Shown: positions 11,445 to 22,723, counted from the first letter of the stretch. The stretch is DNA of 64,000 nucleotides from Gambelia wislizenii (GCA_030847615.1 JAUMIR010000002.1:234751809-234815808), one strand, 5' to 3'. Notes: generated by a model from the sequence alone, not told the origin. Made by a program: numbers and translations.

Positions 11445-12044
11445 TCAAAGCATCCCCGACAGATGGCAATCCAGCCTCGGTTTAAACACCTCCAAGGAAG
11501 GAGACCCCACCACTCTCCGAGGGAGTGTATTCCACTGCCGAACAGCTCTTACTGTCAAAAAGTTCCTCCTAATGTTGAGGTGGAATCTCTGTTCCTGGAG
11601 CTTGCATCCATTGCTCCGTGTTCCAATCTCTGAAGCAGCAGAAAACAAGCCTGCTCCATCCTCAGCATGACACCCCTTCAAATACTTAAACAGGGCTATC
11701 ATATCGCCTCTTAACCGTCTTTTTTCCAGGCTAAACATACCCAGCTCCCTAAGTCTTTCCTCATAAGGCATCGTTTCCAGAATTTTCACCATTTTAGTTG
11801 CCCTTCTCTGGATACGCTCCAATTTGTCAATATCCTTTTTGAATTGTGGTGCCCAGATCTGGGCACAATATTCTACATGAGGTCTGACCAAGGCACAATA
11901 AAGCGGCACTATTACTTCCCTTGATCTAGATACTATACTTCTATTGATACAGCCCAAAATCGCATTGGCCTTTTTAGCTGCCACATCACACTGTTGACTC
12001 ATGTTCAACTTGTGGTCTACTAGGACTCCTAGATCCCTTTCGCA
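11445..12044 (-). pseudogene. CR1 ORF2 C-terminal part
   Basis: This is the continuation of the RT frame beyond the inserted element: [14 protein letters not shown], then [47 protein letters not shown] and the C-terminal [11 protein letters not shown]. These segments recur in truncated copies at 29640, 30364, 33702 and 62345. A stop codon follows near 11445, and the CR1 3' UTR starts there. Confidence 0.9.
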
Positions 12045-12049
12045 CATAG

Positions 12050-12648
12050 GTCCCGTCTACATGATTTAAATAATACGTATGGCGTGCAGAAGTTTGCACT
12101 TCGGTACAAACGGCCGTTCGGATGCTCACGAATGCAAAAGAGGGGGCCCCCGGTTTTCCACCCTGAAATACGCATACACGGCATTCAGGAGGGAAAGCGG
12201 ATCGCGAAGAGAAATCCGTATGCCGTTCGGATGGCTGACGGGTGTGTACGGTCCGTTCGCACACATACGAACAGGCAGGGTAATCTGATTGGCTGGTCAA
12301 GTAGAGGGGGCAGGGCTAGCATGGAGGGGAATTGGGAGCGGCCGCCATGTTGGTTTCCCGGCTAGCGAGCGTCTGGTAAGTCCGTGAATTTATATGGTTT
12401 TTATTTTTATTTTATATTGTAAATACAGAAAACCGAATGTCTGCAAAGCAGGCACCTTAAAAAAAAAAAAGCGGCGGGAGATTTAAAACTGCAGCTTGGC
12501 TTGCTCACTCCAGCCAGCTTCGGGAAGAGGGATTCATACGGAGTTTAGGGGGGGTTAAAAATCGTATAGCCGGTTCGTATGCATACGAACGACAGGCTGT
12601 TCGTAATTTTTGCCCTCCATACAGATTTTTTTATGATCGTATAGCCAC
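12050..12648 (-). mobile_element. hAT-like element B copy 2 (599 bp, 8-bp TSD)
   Basis: The flanks GCACATAG (12042-12049) and ACACATAG (12649-12656) match at 7 of 8 bases. The ends are GTCCCGTCTACATGAT and the complement of GTGGCTATACGATCAT. The CR1 frame resumes across it. Its interior matches copy 1 at 8014 in reverse. An 8-bp duplication and the short inverted ends fit the hAT superfamily. Confidence 0.85.
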
Positions 12649-12656
12649 ACACATAG

Positions 12657-13511
12657 TCTCATTCAGCCAGGTCTCCCCCATCCTGTATCTATGCATTTCA
12701 TTTTTCCGCCCTAAGTGCAGTACTTTACATTTCTCCGTATTGAATTTCATTTTGTTAGCTTTGGCCCAGCTCTCCAGTCTATCCAGATCATTCTGAATTT
12801 TGATCCTGTCCTCTAGGGTATTAGCTACTTCTCCTAATTTGGTGTCATCTGCAAATTTGATAAGTATGCCCCTAATTCCCTCAACCAAGTCATTGATAAA
12901 GATGTTGAATAGCACTGGGCCCAGGACAGAACCCTGTGGCACCCCACTGGTCACATCTTTCCAACATGAAGAGGAGCCATTGCTGACCACCCTTTGGGTT
13001 TGGCCGGTCAACCAATTACAAATCCATTGAACTGTTAACTTGTCTAGCCCACGTTTTACAAGCTTGTTTGCAAGAATGTCATGGGGAACCTTGTCAAAGG
13101 CCTTACTGAAATCAAGGTATGTGATATCCACAGCGTTCCCTTCATCTACCAAGCTGGTAATTTTATCAAAAAAAGAGATCAGATTAGTCTGGCATGACTT
13201 CTTTCTCCAAAACCCATGTTGACTTTTTGTGATTATGGCATTGCCTTCTAAATGTTCACAGACTCTCTGTTTAATGATCTGCTCTAGAATCTTCCCTGGT
13301 ATTGATGTCAGACTAACTGGACGATAATTGTTGGGATCCTCTTTTTTCCCCTTTTTGAAGATGGGGACAACGTTTGCCCTCCTCCAGTCTGCTGAGACTT
13401 CTTCCGTTCTCCAGGAATTCTCAAAGATTATTGCCAATGGCTCAGAGACCACATTTGCCGGCTCTTTTAATGCTCTTGGATGTAGTTCATCTGGTCCTGG
13501 AGATTTAACAT
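12657..13511 (-). pseudogene. CR1 reverse transcriptase domain (ORF2 fragment)
   Basis: The frame starts within SPGPDELHPRALKEP and carries the RT motifs in order: VVPIFKKGKKEDPNNYRPVS, KSQHGF, YLDFSKAFDKVPHD, SGVPQGSVLGPVLFNIFIND and the catalytic FADD box, followed by the LESWAKANKMKFN and KCKVLHLGR segments. This domain copies LINE RNA at the nicked target in the nucleus. No stop occurs in about 280 codons. It lacks the endonuclease and is cut by an inserted element just after NETMC, so it cannot be functional. Confidence 0.9.
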
Positions 13512-13529
13512 GGATTCATACATACAAAT

Positions 13530-13860
13530 AGCTGGTTATATTCTCAGAGTGTCTGTGTCTTCAGGGGGAGTGTAATTCCATCCAGCACAGGCTGAATCCC
13601 TATCCCTGGAGTACCTCTGGTCAGTAAGTCCATTGCTGATAACATGCACTGGTTTAGGACCGAGACAGCTTCCTTGGACTGAGGTGGGAAGGAAGAGTTT
13701 GGTGTCATTTGCCTACCAATTGCACCAGACCCCAAAACGCCAGACAACCTCCCCCAGCAGTTTTACGTATACATTAAAAAGCAAGGGGTAGCTAAAACAG
13801 CAGCATCCACCCACAAGATGGAGGTCAGGTGTGGAGAATCATGGCCTGACACCTGCTGAC
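13530..13860 (-). mobile_element. L2-like LINE relic
   Basis: The GTTTGGTGTCATTTGCCTACC..CACCAGACCCCAAAACGCCAG..ACCTCCCCCAGCAG order is a familiar LINE-derived repeat of squamates, tentatively L2. No intact frame remains. Confidence 0.45.
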
Positions 13861-13861
13861 A

Positions 13862-13990
13862 GCCCCAGCTAGAGTAGACCCATTAAATCAATTGTTGAAA
13901 GGTCAGTCAACACATATGTAAATCCCATTGATTCAATAGGTCTACCACTGGGCTTTGCAGAAATAAAAAAAGATGGAAACCTTAAGGAGG
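13862..13990 (+). repeat. Short MITE-like repeat (AGAGTAGACCCATT type)
   Basis: AGCTAGAGTAGACCCATTAA and the later ATTCAATAGGTCTACCACTG are inverted partners. The same unit recurs at 15850-15985. Confidence 0.6.
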
Positions 13991-14908
13991 GAGAACATAA
14001 TCCCAAAACATTGACTTCCCCAACAGCACAGTTAGGAGGAGGCAGAGCCAAAAAGAAAGGAAAAGAATATCAGGAAGAAGCGAGAATGGAGTATCCTGAA
14101 CAGGAGCATTCCATACTGGAACATTTAGTTGCACCCTCCTGTTTTATTTTGTTTTCAAATAAAGTTTAAAATGCAGGTAAGAAAAAAGAAGAACATAATG
14201 TAATGGTACAAGACAAGTACTACTTAAGAGGGGTAAAGGGCACATAGGAAGAACTTTGCTAATTATTGAGAGTGTTTGAATACCATACACACACACACAC
14301 ATACACACACCCAAAACAGCATGCACTTGTGTTTGATTGGACTGTGATTAGGAATCCTGAAGAGCTCCCATGAGAGAAAAAGGAATCCCAAAATGGTTCA
14401 CAAATTGTGAGAACACACAAATATCTAAAATATAGACTGAGACCTGACATAGCAGAACACTATGCTGGCATAACTCCATGAGATCGTGAGGGAACTGAAG
14501 TATCCAGACTTGTGGAGGGAGGTGGGAGCTGTGCTTGCACATCTTTCTGGGAGTGTCACAACCTTTTGCACAACATGTGGGAATACATGCGTGTGGAGGT
14601 CTCAGAGACATCTTTACTCCAACCAGTAAAAAGTCCAGTCCCTTGTGTACCTGGCCAGTTACGCTAGCCTAAGTCACTAATAGGATTCTGGTCAAGATCA
14701 GTAATAATATAAAAACAACACAACAATAACTAGTCATGTAAGGATAACATAATAAAGCCACATCCAAACAGCGAGATGTATAAATAGGCAAATATTCAGG
14801 CTTTTGCCGAATGCAATCTCTCTATCAAAAATACAAAATCATACTACAAGTTAACACACCCAGGAAACCTTGTGTGAATTACAGTAAAATATCATCAGAT
14901 ATTAAGTA
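13991..14908. other. Unassigned stretch with (CA)n
   Basis: A CA microsatellite lies at about 14286-14310. Otherwise no exon, RNA gene or repeat family was recognised. Confidence 0.4.
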
Positions 14909-15125
14909 CAGGTCACCCCCTGTATCTGTGTAACCAATATCCATGGTTTCAGTTATCCACAGCTGAAAATATAGAGACACATACCATAGATTCATACTGG
15001 AAAATGCCTAGAAGTGACAAATTGCCTCTAATGCAACTCTATGGTATGTTTATCCTGCAAGTCCTTTATTTTAATAGGGTTTGCTATTAGCCACAGTTTC
15101 CAGAATCTGCAGCACGTCCAGGAAC
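14909..15125 (+). mobile_element. Tigger-like element T3, 3' end lost
   Basis: TA precedes CAGGTCACCCCCTGTATC. The interior has GGTTTCAGTTATCCACAG and GCAACTCTATGGTATG like T8. The right terminal sequence is absent after about 15125. Confidence 0.65.
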
Positions 15126-15849
15126 CAGACCAAACAGGGAAGTGGGCGACCCATACTCACAAATAGCCCAGCTGTTCATGACAGCACACAGGGGCTGTTC
15201 TTTCATACATCACCAGAAAGAACAAATTGCATGCTACCATTTTTGTTCTGTGGGCAATTCAGTGAGTAGTCAGGTGTGATGCGAGAGCATGTACAGTATG
15301 CAAGCCAGCTGTGTGATCTTCAAGCAGGGCCTCATAAATATCCATATATTCTCATAAACCAGTCACTTTTTCATAATCCTGTCCCTCACACTGTAAGACA
15401 ACCTTTCATTTTCCTTGCTATAAACTGTGAGACAATGACAGTAAAGACCACACTGGGGTGCGTCATTAGTCAAGGTGATGATGTAACATTGGCAAGATGA
15501 ATCCTAAGCTCAGTTGCAGCATGTGGGATCAGGGAGAAGTGGAAACTGTAGATGTGATTCATGAGTTGTATGTGAGAAGGCGTGTACAGTTCAAGTCAGA
15601 TGCTTCAGTAATTTGAGAAAAGGAAATAAAATAGAATTAAAAGAAGCAATGAAGCTTGATGCCATTCATTTTTATTTGGAAGAAAGTCCTAAGGAATTCA
15701 GTGGGACAAAAGCCAGCAGTTGACATTATGGCAACCTTATGGTTATTGCTAAAATAAATAAACTAACTAACTAACAAACCCATTCTCCTCTCACCCTCGC
15801 CTTTCTCCCTGGTCACATATAGTAAAAGAAAAGAAAACACACAATGGCC
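15126..15849. other. Unassigned stretch
   Basis: Nothing could be supported. AAATAAATAAACTAACTAACTAAC at 15752-15776 is a short degenerate simple repeat. Confidence 0.4.
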
Positions 15850-15985
15850 CTGAATCCTATTGGCAATCCCAACTAGAGTAGACCCATTGAATCAATGGTG
15901 AGTCAACCCTTTTGTAATTCTTATTGAGTCACTGGGTTTATTGCTGTTGTGACTACCAATAAGATTCAGACCAATGTATGATCTA
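15850..15985 (+). repeat. Short MITE-like repeat, second copy
   Basis: TGAATCCTATTGGCAAT at the left and ACCAATAAGATTCAGA at the right are imperfect inverted ends. The interior AGAGTAGACCCATTGAATC matches the copy at 13862. Confidence 0.65.
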
Positions 15986-16304
15986 ACATCATCCCATTAG
16001 GGAGGTTAAAAAATATCTGTGTTTCTCTGAGCCCCACCTACATTTTCTTCCAGTCCTTGTTTTGTACAAAGTAGTGATACTTTATTTTTGGTTCCTGCAT
16101 GGAAATTCATGCTCTCCCTGCCCCGATAATGTACCTTTCCGTACACATTTATCTTGATGTACATATTATTTGGACACATCTCCCTATTAAGTAAAGCAGA
16201 GTGTACTTTGAGTGCTCGATGGAGTGTGTTTTAACTTTATGCATTTTTCTTTTGATCCTATAATGCATAAAGTTGAAGACTCTGTGATCAAAAATCTGGA
16301 TTTG
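15986..16304. other. Unassigned stretch
   Basis: No feature is recognised. GCATAAAGTT at 16265 and AACTTTATGC at 16231 form a small inverted repeat. Confidence 0.4.
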
Positions 16305-16500
16305 TGTGGCACAGGTGTTGGGTAAGCATAGCCCACATGCTGCATGGAGCCCCTCTGCCTTTTTTGAAGCCTCCAAACACTCCACAGAACCTCCAAAGCC
16401 CCTGAAGCCTTAAAAAAATCCAGAAATCACCCTCCAAATAAGCCAAACCACCACAAAACAGATCAAAATGTGATAGTTTAGGTATATTGGTTCCTCCCAA
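16305..16500 (-). mobile_element. Fragment of a hAT-like repeat related to 47695-48072
   Basis: Read on the minus strand, GGAGGTTCTGTGGAGTGTTTGG and the GGCTCCATGCAGCATGTGGGC end resemble the interior and right end of the element at 47695. No inverted termini or target duplication are left. Confidence 0.45.
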
Positions 16501-16613
16501 CTCTCAACTCTCCTCAAACATCTCATCCAAACCCACTAATTTTCAGTAACCAAAAAAAAAAAAATCAGACAATAATATCACATCAATTCTGTGTTACTGA
16601 AATGTACCATTAT

Positions 16614-17156
16614 GGAAATTATCAGACGAGGCTAATGTGGCACCACAATGATGCCAGAGGAATGCAAAAGGATGCCAATATCAGACAATGATGTCCTTTT
16701 GCATTCCACTGGAGTCATTATGGCATTTCTTTCTATTGATGGGCCGAGGTGTCAATAGATCCCCCATTGCGATTTGGTACCAGCATTGCCAGCGTGTGAA
16801 ACCTTGGGCCATTTAACGCTTGTGAAAGCACTTTCAATGGACAGTCCAGCACAAACACTTCCAGGTGAGACCAGGACATCCAGGTAAGTGACACACTTTT
16901 TATGACCCTCCCCAGGTTACTTGGAAGTTTTAAAGTGTGTTTTTGTGCTTGGTGTCACTTTTTTTGTGCGTTCTACTTTTTATTTTTGAATTTCCAACGC
17001 TCATATTTTCTCCTGAGAATGGGCAGGATTTTAGTCCAGGAAGTGAATGGAGCTGGGCTGCCTATCAACAGGAGAGAGGTAAGTGTGGTAGGGAGGGTGA
17101 TTGTTGCAGGACAGGGGAGGGATTGGAGATTTTTACATTCCTATCTGATAATCTCC
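16614..17156 (+). mobile_element. MITE family G copy 2 (543 bp, TSD TAT)
   Basis: It runs from GGAAATTATCAGACGAGG to TCTGATAATCTCC with TAT on both sides. Inside are the GGTAAGTGACACACTTTTT and GGTTACTTGGAAG segments shared by all G copies. Confidence 0.85.
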
Positions 17157-17243
17157 TATGCCCCCTTTCTCAACATAGTTATCCCGGCCTGGCATTGTAC
17201 AACAGACAGAGAAGTGATTTGAAATAATTGTACTGATGTAGCT

Positions 17244-17462
17244 GCCAGTGTGTGTAATTATCTCAGTGTTGGACTAGGACTCTGGAGACCAGAGTTCGAA
17301 TTCCTGATCAGCCATGGAAACCCACCAGGTGATCTTAGGCAAGTCACACACTCTGTCTCAGATGAAGGCAAAGGCAAACCACCTCTGAACAAATCCTGCC
17401 AAGAAAACCCCATTATAGCTTTGCCTTAGGGTCACTATAAGTCAGAAACAACTTGAAGGATA
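17244..17462 (+). mobile_element. tRNA-derived SINE copy 1
   Basis: The head has a B-box-like GGTTCGAATTCC-type segment (CAGAGTTCGAATTCCTG). The body follows with AAGGCAAAGGCAAACCACCTCTGAAC and the 3' segment GGGTCACTATAAGTCAGAAACAACTTGAAGG. Seven copies occur in the window on both strands. Confidence 0.85.
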
Positions 17463-17749
17463 AGTAAGGACTTGCCTTATAGTCTCTTCTTTCCTTTGCA
17501 TGCTTAGGTCAACATGAGAGGTCTTCCCTTATACTCCTGACATAAAAAATTCAATGTGTAAATATGAGAGTCAGGATCTTTTTGGTCACAGTACACCTCT
17601 GATGAAATGTTCCCCCTCCGAGGGCCTCTCAGCTCTATAACAACATAGATTTTAATGTATCGTAATGACCTGTTTCTTTAAGAGTGCCTTGAGGACAAAG
17701 CAATCTTACTGAAAATGAAGGCTTCTTAGATTTTCCTTGGGTGTTTTGG
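17463..17749. other. Short unassigned stretch
   Basis: No feature could be supported in these 287 bases. Confidence 0.35.
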
Positions 17750-17845
17750 GGGCTGTGAGGCTGTGTTCTGGAATAGTTTCTTTCTGACGTTTCGCCTGCA
17801 TCTGTGGCTGGTATCCTCAGAGAAAGAAGATCCAGCCTTCGACTT
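17750..17845 (-). mobile_element. Penelope/LTR-like fragment, second copy
   Basis: On the minus strand this reads CTGAGGATACCAGCCACAG..GCAGGCGAAACGTCAGAAAG, parallel to 448-486. The GAAACGTC box is intact, as would be needed in a hammerhead-like core. The CTGAGGA box also fits CUGANGA. Confidence 0.5.
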
Positions 17846-17854
17846 CACACCTTC

Positions 17855-18475
17855 TTAGATTGTTAATGGCTGCCAAGTTGGTTTCAACTTATGGTGACCT
17901 TATGGATGAGAGACCTCCAAGAGACCCTGTTATTAAGAGCCCTGCTCAGGTCCTGCAAATTGAGGGCTGTGGCTTCCTTGACTGAGTTAATTCACCTGTA
18001 ATGCGGTCTTTTTCTTTTCATGTTGCCTTCTACCTTACCAAGGATCATCATCTTTTCTAATGAATCATGTTGTCCCATGATATGGCCAATGTACAATAGC
18101 CCTACTTTGGTCATCTTGGATTCTAGGGAAAGTTCAGACTTGCTTTGCTCCAGGACCCATTCATTTGTCTTTTTACGGACTAGGATATTTGAACTCTCCT
18201 CCAGACCACATTTCAAAACATTTGATTTTCTTCCTGTCCACTTTCTTCACTGCCTAGCTTTCACAACCATACTTAAATATCAGAAATGCTATGCAATGGA
18301 CAATTCTGACATTGGTATTCAATGATACATATTTATACTTGAGGATCTCATCCAATTCCTTCATAGCTGACCTTCAGAGTCCTGGTCTTTCTCTGATTTA
18401 TTGTCTACAGTCTCCATTTTGGTTTATGATTGAGCCAAGTTAAAAAATCTTTAACTATTTTGATGTCTTCATACT
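17855..18475 (-). pseudogene. RTE/BovB-like LINE reverse transcriptase tail
   Basis: The minus-strand frame includes KKTNEWVLEQSKSELSLESKM, GLLYIGHIMGQHDSLEKMMILGKVEG and KRKRP, which matches the region after the RT domain in BovB-type LINEs as I remember it. Frameshifts and stops elsewhere show a dead copy. The 3' part (left) still has TTGAGGGCTGTGGCTTCC. Confidence 0.7.
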
Positions 18476-18487
18476 CTGTGATTAGAA

Positions 18488-18645
18488 AATGGCCAAATAT
18501 GGCACTGCGGCCTCCCAGCTCTTCTGGAACAGTATTGGCAGGGGAACAGCGTCATCCGGAATGGCCCCCCTGCCACACAGCAGCCTCGCAACAGGGACGA
18601 GCCTGCTTGCGTTCCAAATCGCCATCTGAAAAAGTCCTAAGAGTG
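18488..18645 (-). mobile_element. Fragment with a family A/G terminus
   Basis: The right end CATCTGAAAAAGTCC followed by TAA matches a family A/G terminal sequence. A matching left terminus is not visible, so this is a truncated or rearranged copy. Confidence 0.4.
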
Positions 18646-18694
18646 CAAAAGACTGCAGACTGAATTGGAAAGGTTCTTGGAAATAAAGTACAAT

Positions 18695-18751
18695 CTTATA
18701 TCTTTTAGAGTATTCTGTAATCCTCTTACAGAATACTGTAAGAGATATAAG
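18695..18751. repeat. Hairpin, 26-bp arms and 5-base loop
   Basis: Left arm 18695-18720 (CTTATATCTTTTAGAGTATT...) and right arm 18726-18751 are complementary with two mismatches. The loop is TCCTC. The outer sequence does not fit any repeat family in the window. Confidence 0.85.
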
Positions 18752-19206
18752 ACAGTTCTGTGGAAACAAAACAGGTCTATGAAAGAAAGGTAAACTAGCA
18801 AATAGAAAGATGAGATTAAGTCTTTAATCCTGAACGAATTAGTGTTTATTGCTTTTCTCTAATGTCTGGAATTTTTTGGAGATTATGTGGGTAAGACAGC
18901 CACAAACAGGTTGAAATCCTCCCAGAATGTGAAAACTAAAGCTAAAGGCAGGCTCATCCAATATTATAACTAAATACAATTTTCACATATTATCAATGGC
19001 GGATATCTATGGATTTTACATGTTTGCTCTTTTCACAAGATTGCTAAAGTGGAATTTCAGCAGGATAGTAATGAATTTGGCCAGTACTTATCTGACAACT
19101 TCGTAGCTATCCTGTTGCTGCTTCGCATTCTAGTCATTACTGTTGTGCCCCTTTCAATTGATGGGAAAACCCTGCCAATACCTGCCAATATCACTATTGT
19201 TTCACA
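18752..19206. other. Unassigned stretch
   Basis: No gene or repeat was recognised. Confidence 0.4.
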
Positions 19207-19470
19207 TCTGCCCCTGGTGCAATAGGTCCCTTCGCTTGCAGTTCTAAATAACTACAGTTACATGGCATGAGGGTGCCTGATTCTCCTCCTCTCCCCCTCT
19301 CTCCCCCTACCCTTCACTATTCCAAAGCAGCATGGAGTCAACCTGATTTGGAATAGTAATGGAAAGGGGAGAGAGAGGGAGAGGAGAAGAATCAGGCCCC
19401 CTCATGCCACATGATTCCAGTCATTCCAGAACTGAAGCAAAGGGACATATTGCACCCAGGGGTTGCCAAA
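19207..19470. mobile_element. Palindromic MITE (~265 bp)
   Basis: The left arm from CCCCTGGTGCAATAGGTCCC and the right arm ending GGGACATATTGCACCCAGGGG are complementary over about 110 bases (including GGCATGAGGG, GATTCTCCTCCTCTCCC). The short centre holds CACTATTCCAAA/TTTGGAATAG. Target duplication is unclear. Confidence 0.75.
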
Positions 19471-20304
19471 GGAGCACAGTTACACAAATGAAGAGAGGTG
19501 TGATAATAAACATTTTAAAACTAGTATGTTCCCATTTCCTTTAATAACGTGATTGCCATGAAACATGAAGCTGGTGCGATAATGTCCAAACTAAATTTCA
19601 AAAGTAATATCTGAAAAGTTGGGAAGTGTAGATGACTGAATGGGCATGTTGGTGAACATTTTTTTGTAGCTTAACTTCCACCCTAATTAAATACAAGAGG
19701 TGTACTCTAGTATTTGATACCCAAAGAGAGAAAGCTCTCCAATTTAAACTAAGAGTTAAGGTTGCTGGGCTTTAATCTGCAAAAGCAAGGATGTATGGAC
19801 TATACATCTCCCCGAAGCAAATTCTAAAACATAAATTCATTCACAATCTCTCTTTCTACTTCAACTTCCAGCTGAAGTTAAAGCCATACCCCTAGCCAGT
19901 AACATAGCTGTATTTAATAATTTGGCCTTAATTGGCCTTCCACAGAAGGTGCATTACCAGGGATCCCAAAATCCCAAAAAGACACATTGGCTGAAGTCAT
20001 GCATCACTCTGAGGAGGGGCCACAGAAAATTCCAAATTTCAAAGCAACACAAAAGGTCAAGCCGGACCTAAGGAGATATTCTCAGGGCACACCATATGGC
20101 CGACGATAAAGCCCATCAACTGTAGTTGTGATATCCTTTGTCTGTAGGAAACATCTTTCCTGGTTTCCAGCTATAGAAAAAGGTGGACACTTTTTTCAAT
20201 ATCAAAGCAACCGATCATTAGTGAGTACTTGACATCTCTGGAGATCCATTGTCAATCATAAAAATGTCCTGAAATGCTCTGTTCTCCCTCAAAATCCTAA
20301 CACC
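19471..20304. other. Unassigned stretch, possibly LTR U3
   Basis: The last part may be upstream LTR sequence of the element that follows, but it does not align clearly with the second LTR copy at 36387-37206. Confidence 0.3.
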
Positions 20305-21345
20305 TCAGGACACATTTTGGGGTATAAATAGTAGCCAAAATCTCACTTCAGTGTGCACATTTCCATTTCCTGGGAACAGTCTGCCCTTCTGTGTATCCAT
20401 TCCTATCTCCCCCATACAGACTGCCAGTCTGCTTTGAAACTTTGGACTACAGGACAGGTCATATAACCCACAACAAATACTCTTGCTATTCCCCTAGCCA
20501 AGTCCTTCCTACTGCTTTCTATAGCCTTGTGTGAATGCTTCTTGCATGACTGTGGACTTTTTCAGACAGGGACTTCTACCCCATTTCTGCCTTGCTACCC
20601 ACACTCCCACCCCACTCCCGCCCCTGCCATGGAATTTTTTAAAAATTCAGACACCTACCTTCTTCCGCGAGACAAACTGCTTCCTCTCCCCTCAGCTGGC
20701 TGGGAGTAAATGCAGCTGTTGTAAAGCTGCATTTAGAGCCCAGAAAGCAAATCCCACCCATTCTCGCAAGAGAACGATCGTGTGGGGAATTTAAAAATAA
20801 AAACTAAACAAAATGTCAAAAAGAAAAACAAAGCCCCAAAACAAATTTGAAAAAAACCAAGTAACCTGGTGGGGGAAGGATGTCACTTACCTCCTCGTCC
20901 TGATCTGAACTGGAAGTCTTCAGCACGGAATTCCCCCCCGCCATGGCTAGCATCTCACCAGCATAACGGGAGAAGAACGGAGCGCCTTTCAGACCACCCA
21001 AGATCCCATGACAGAAACAGAATGGGTAGTCTATTCATGATGTTTCCTCATTGTTAAAATAAATTGGAAGCAGCACGGGGGCAGCACGAGACAGGGACAA
21101 TGACGTCTGAAAGGTAAGACCTTTCTTGACCCTGTTCCGTGCCTGCCATGGATTTTAAAGCCCGTCTGAAAATGTCCTGTGTGTGTGGTTGGTGTTATTT
21201 TTGAACTCATCATTAATTTCACATTTGTGTGCGTTCCGTCCAGGTTAGTACTGGTATACATAAGTTCAAGATCCCCTTGTTGCCCCCTGTCGCATTGCTA
21301 AAGTCAAGTTGCTGCTAATTTCCCCAACTTGACTTTGTGTGGTTC
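20305..21345 (+). mobile_element. Solo-LTR-like fragment split by MITE G
   Basis: GGGGTATAAATAG (TATA box near 20320), then CTATAGCCTTGTGTGAATGC and, after the inserted MITE, GTGTTATTTTTGAACTC and TTGCTGCTAATTTC follow the same order as the minus-strand block at 36387-37206. No internal retroviral gene lies beside it, so it reads as a decayed solo LTR of an old endogenous retroelement. The U3 start is not defined. Confidence 0.65.
20554..21177 (+). mobile_element. MITE family G copy 3 (624 bp, TSD TGT)
   Basis: It begins GGACTTTTTCAGACAGGG and ends CGTCTGAAAATGTCC, with TGT on both sides. It interrupts LTR-like DNA. The interior shares TTCTCGCAAGAGAACGATCG with copy 1. Confidence 0.85.
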
Positions 21346-22064
21346 AACTTGACTTTGCGTGGGGTCTCCACATCACTAGTGATTTGTGTAACAAGGTAAA
21401 GACAAGAGATGTACCCCTATCTGTGATACTATGAGCCATTACAATTTAATGTAAAAAAAACCTGCCTTTATCTCAGAAAGCGAGCAGAGTAGTCCAACAT
21501 TTGGCACAGTTTCATTCGCCTTCTGGAATGCATCACTGAACTTCCTTTTTTAGAGGAAGCTTGGATGAGTAGAGGAACTATTTACAGATAGAACAGATAA
21601 TAGGAGGAAACCTTTACAACTAAAGGTGCAGGACAATCAGCAAATTACACCTTATTTACAAGTGGAATCCTATCTATCTAGTTTACCTGGGACCAAGCCC
21701 ATTAAGCATAATGAGACTTCCTTCCCCCAAAATACAGTTCAATTGAACTGAACTAGTAAACATAGTATAACTGTGGGTAGGACTGCACTACAAATCTGCT
21801 CTTTACAATTGTTGACAGTGCTAGATGGTGTGTTTCATTGCTGTAGTGCTTACTAGGGTTCAAGTGGGGTCCATCAATAGGCCCATACTTTGAATGAGCC
21901 AGGTTGTGGTGATTTGTGATCCAAGTTTCTTTGCTGAGGTGGGGAAATAGCGCCAACTAAAACAATATGCCTGAAAACGCTCCCCCCCCTTTCAGGTTAT
22001 GAGCTTTCCCTCTAATCCCTCTACCTCTCACACACACAGACACACAAATATTATAAACAATGTA
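21346..22064. other. Unassigned stretch
   Basis: CTTGACTTTG repeats occur near 21330-21360, and a short CA run near 22030. No gene or repeat family is firm. Confidence 0.4.
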
Positions 22065-22295
22065 CGGTGGGCCCTTAATATCTGCTGGGGTTTGTTTCCA
22101 GGATCCCCCGTGGATACCAAAATCCATGGATGCTCAAGTTCCATGATATACAATGGCATAGTAAAATGGTACCCCTTATATAAAATGGTAAAAATCAAGG
22201 ATTGTATCTTGGAATTTATTTATTTTTTAATATTTTTCAAGCCATAGATGGTGGAATCTGTGGGTGCCAAATCCGTGGATACAGAGGGCCAACTG
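22065..22295 (+). mobile_element. Tigger-like element T4 (231 bp, TA TSD)
   Basis: It runs from CGGTGGGCCCTTAATATC to GAGGGCCAACTG between TA dinucleotides. It holds GTGGATACCAAAATCCATGG and ACCCCTTATATAAAATGG like T1 and T10. Confidence 0.85.
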
Positions 22296-22723
22296 TATCT
22301 AAGCTGTATAGCTAGGTGGATGAAATTTATGGAGAGTTTGTGCAGATTCAAGTGGAAAGTGAATAAAATGGGTTTACAGGTAGATGAATAGGGGCTGGAA
22401 ACTGATGGATTTGTCCACCTTTAGATGTACCTCTTTGGGAGATGCAATGTTTTTCCTACAAGCATGTCCTAATGAAGGAATATGCATAGAAGAACTGGGG
22501 GTACAATCCTATGTTCCCTGAGATGGTGAATCACGTGCCACAGGACTTCTCTCTCCAAAGGAGAAACCTTATAAAATCTAGAACAGGGTTCTACAACACT
22601 GGAACTTGCATGCCAGACAGGACAAAAAGGACCATGTTGGAAGAAGATAAAGAAATTCAGGATCCAAAGGTCTCCCATTTCAACAATTCCTCTGGAACAT
22701 CAGTAAAAGTGTATAAGGCATCA
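22296..22723. other. Unassigned stretch
   Basis: The plus frame 22511-22765 runs into CR1 DNA, but its first part is not recognisable. Confidence 0.35.

Larger units (their letters stand above)
11364..13511 (-). mobile_element. CR1 LINE, 5'-truncated, split by element B
   Basis: The 3' end lies at the left, with the GATTCTATGATTC repeats and the CAGGGGGTTGGACTGGATGG-type 3' UTR typical of CR1. The reverse transcriptase and 3' coding part follow, reading leftwards. Removing the 12050-12648 insertion leaves about 1.55 kb. The coding frame is open over nearly its whole length, so this is the youngest-looking LINE here. The 5' part is missing beyond 13511. Confidence 0.9.

Noticed and set aside
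12657..13511. RT frame as a host gene
   Set aside because: Motif order and 3' UTR are those of a CR1 LINE, and it is truncated and interrupted.
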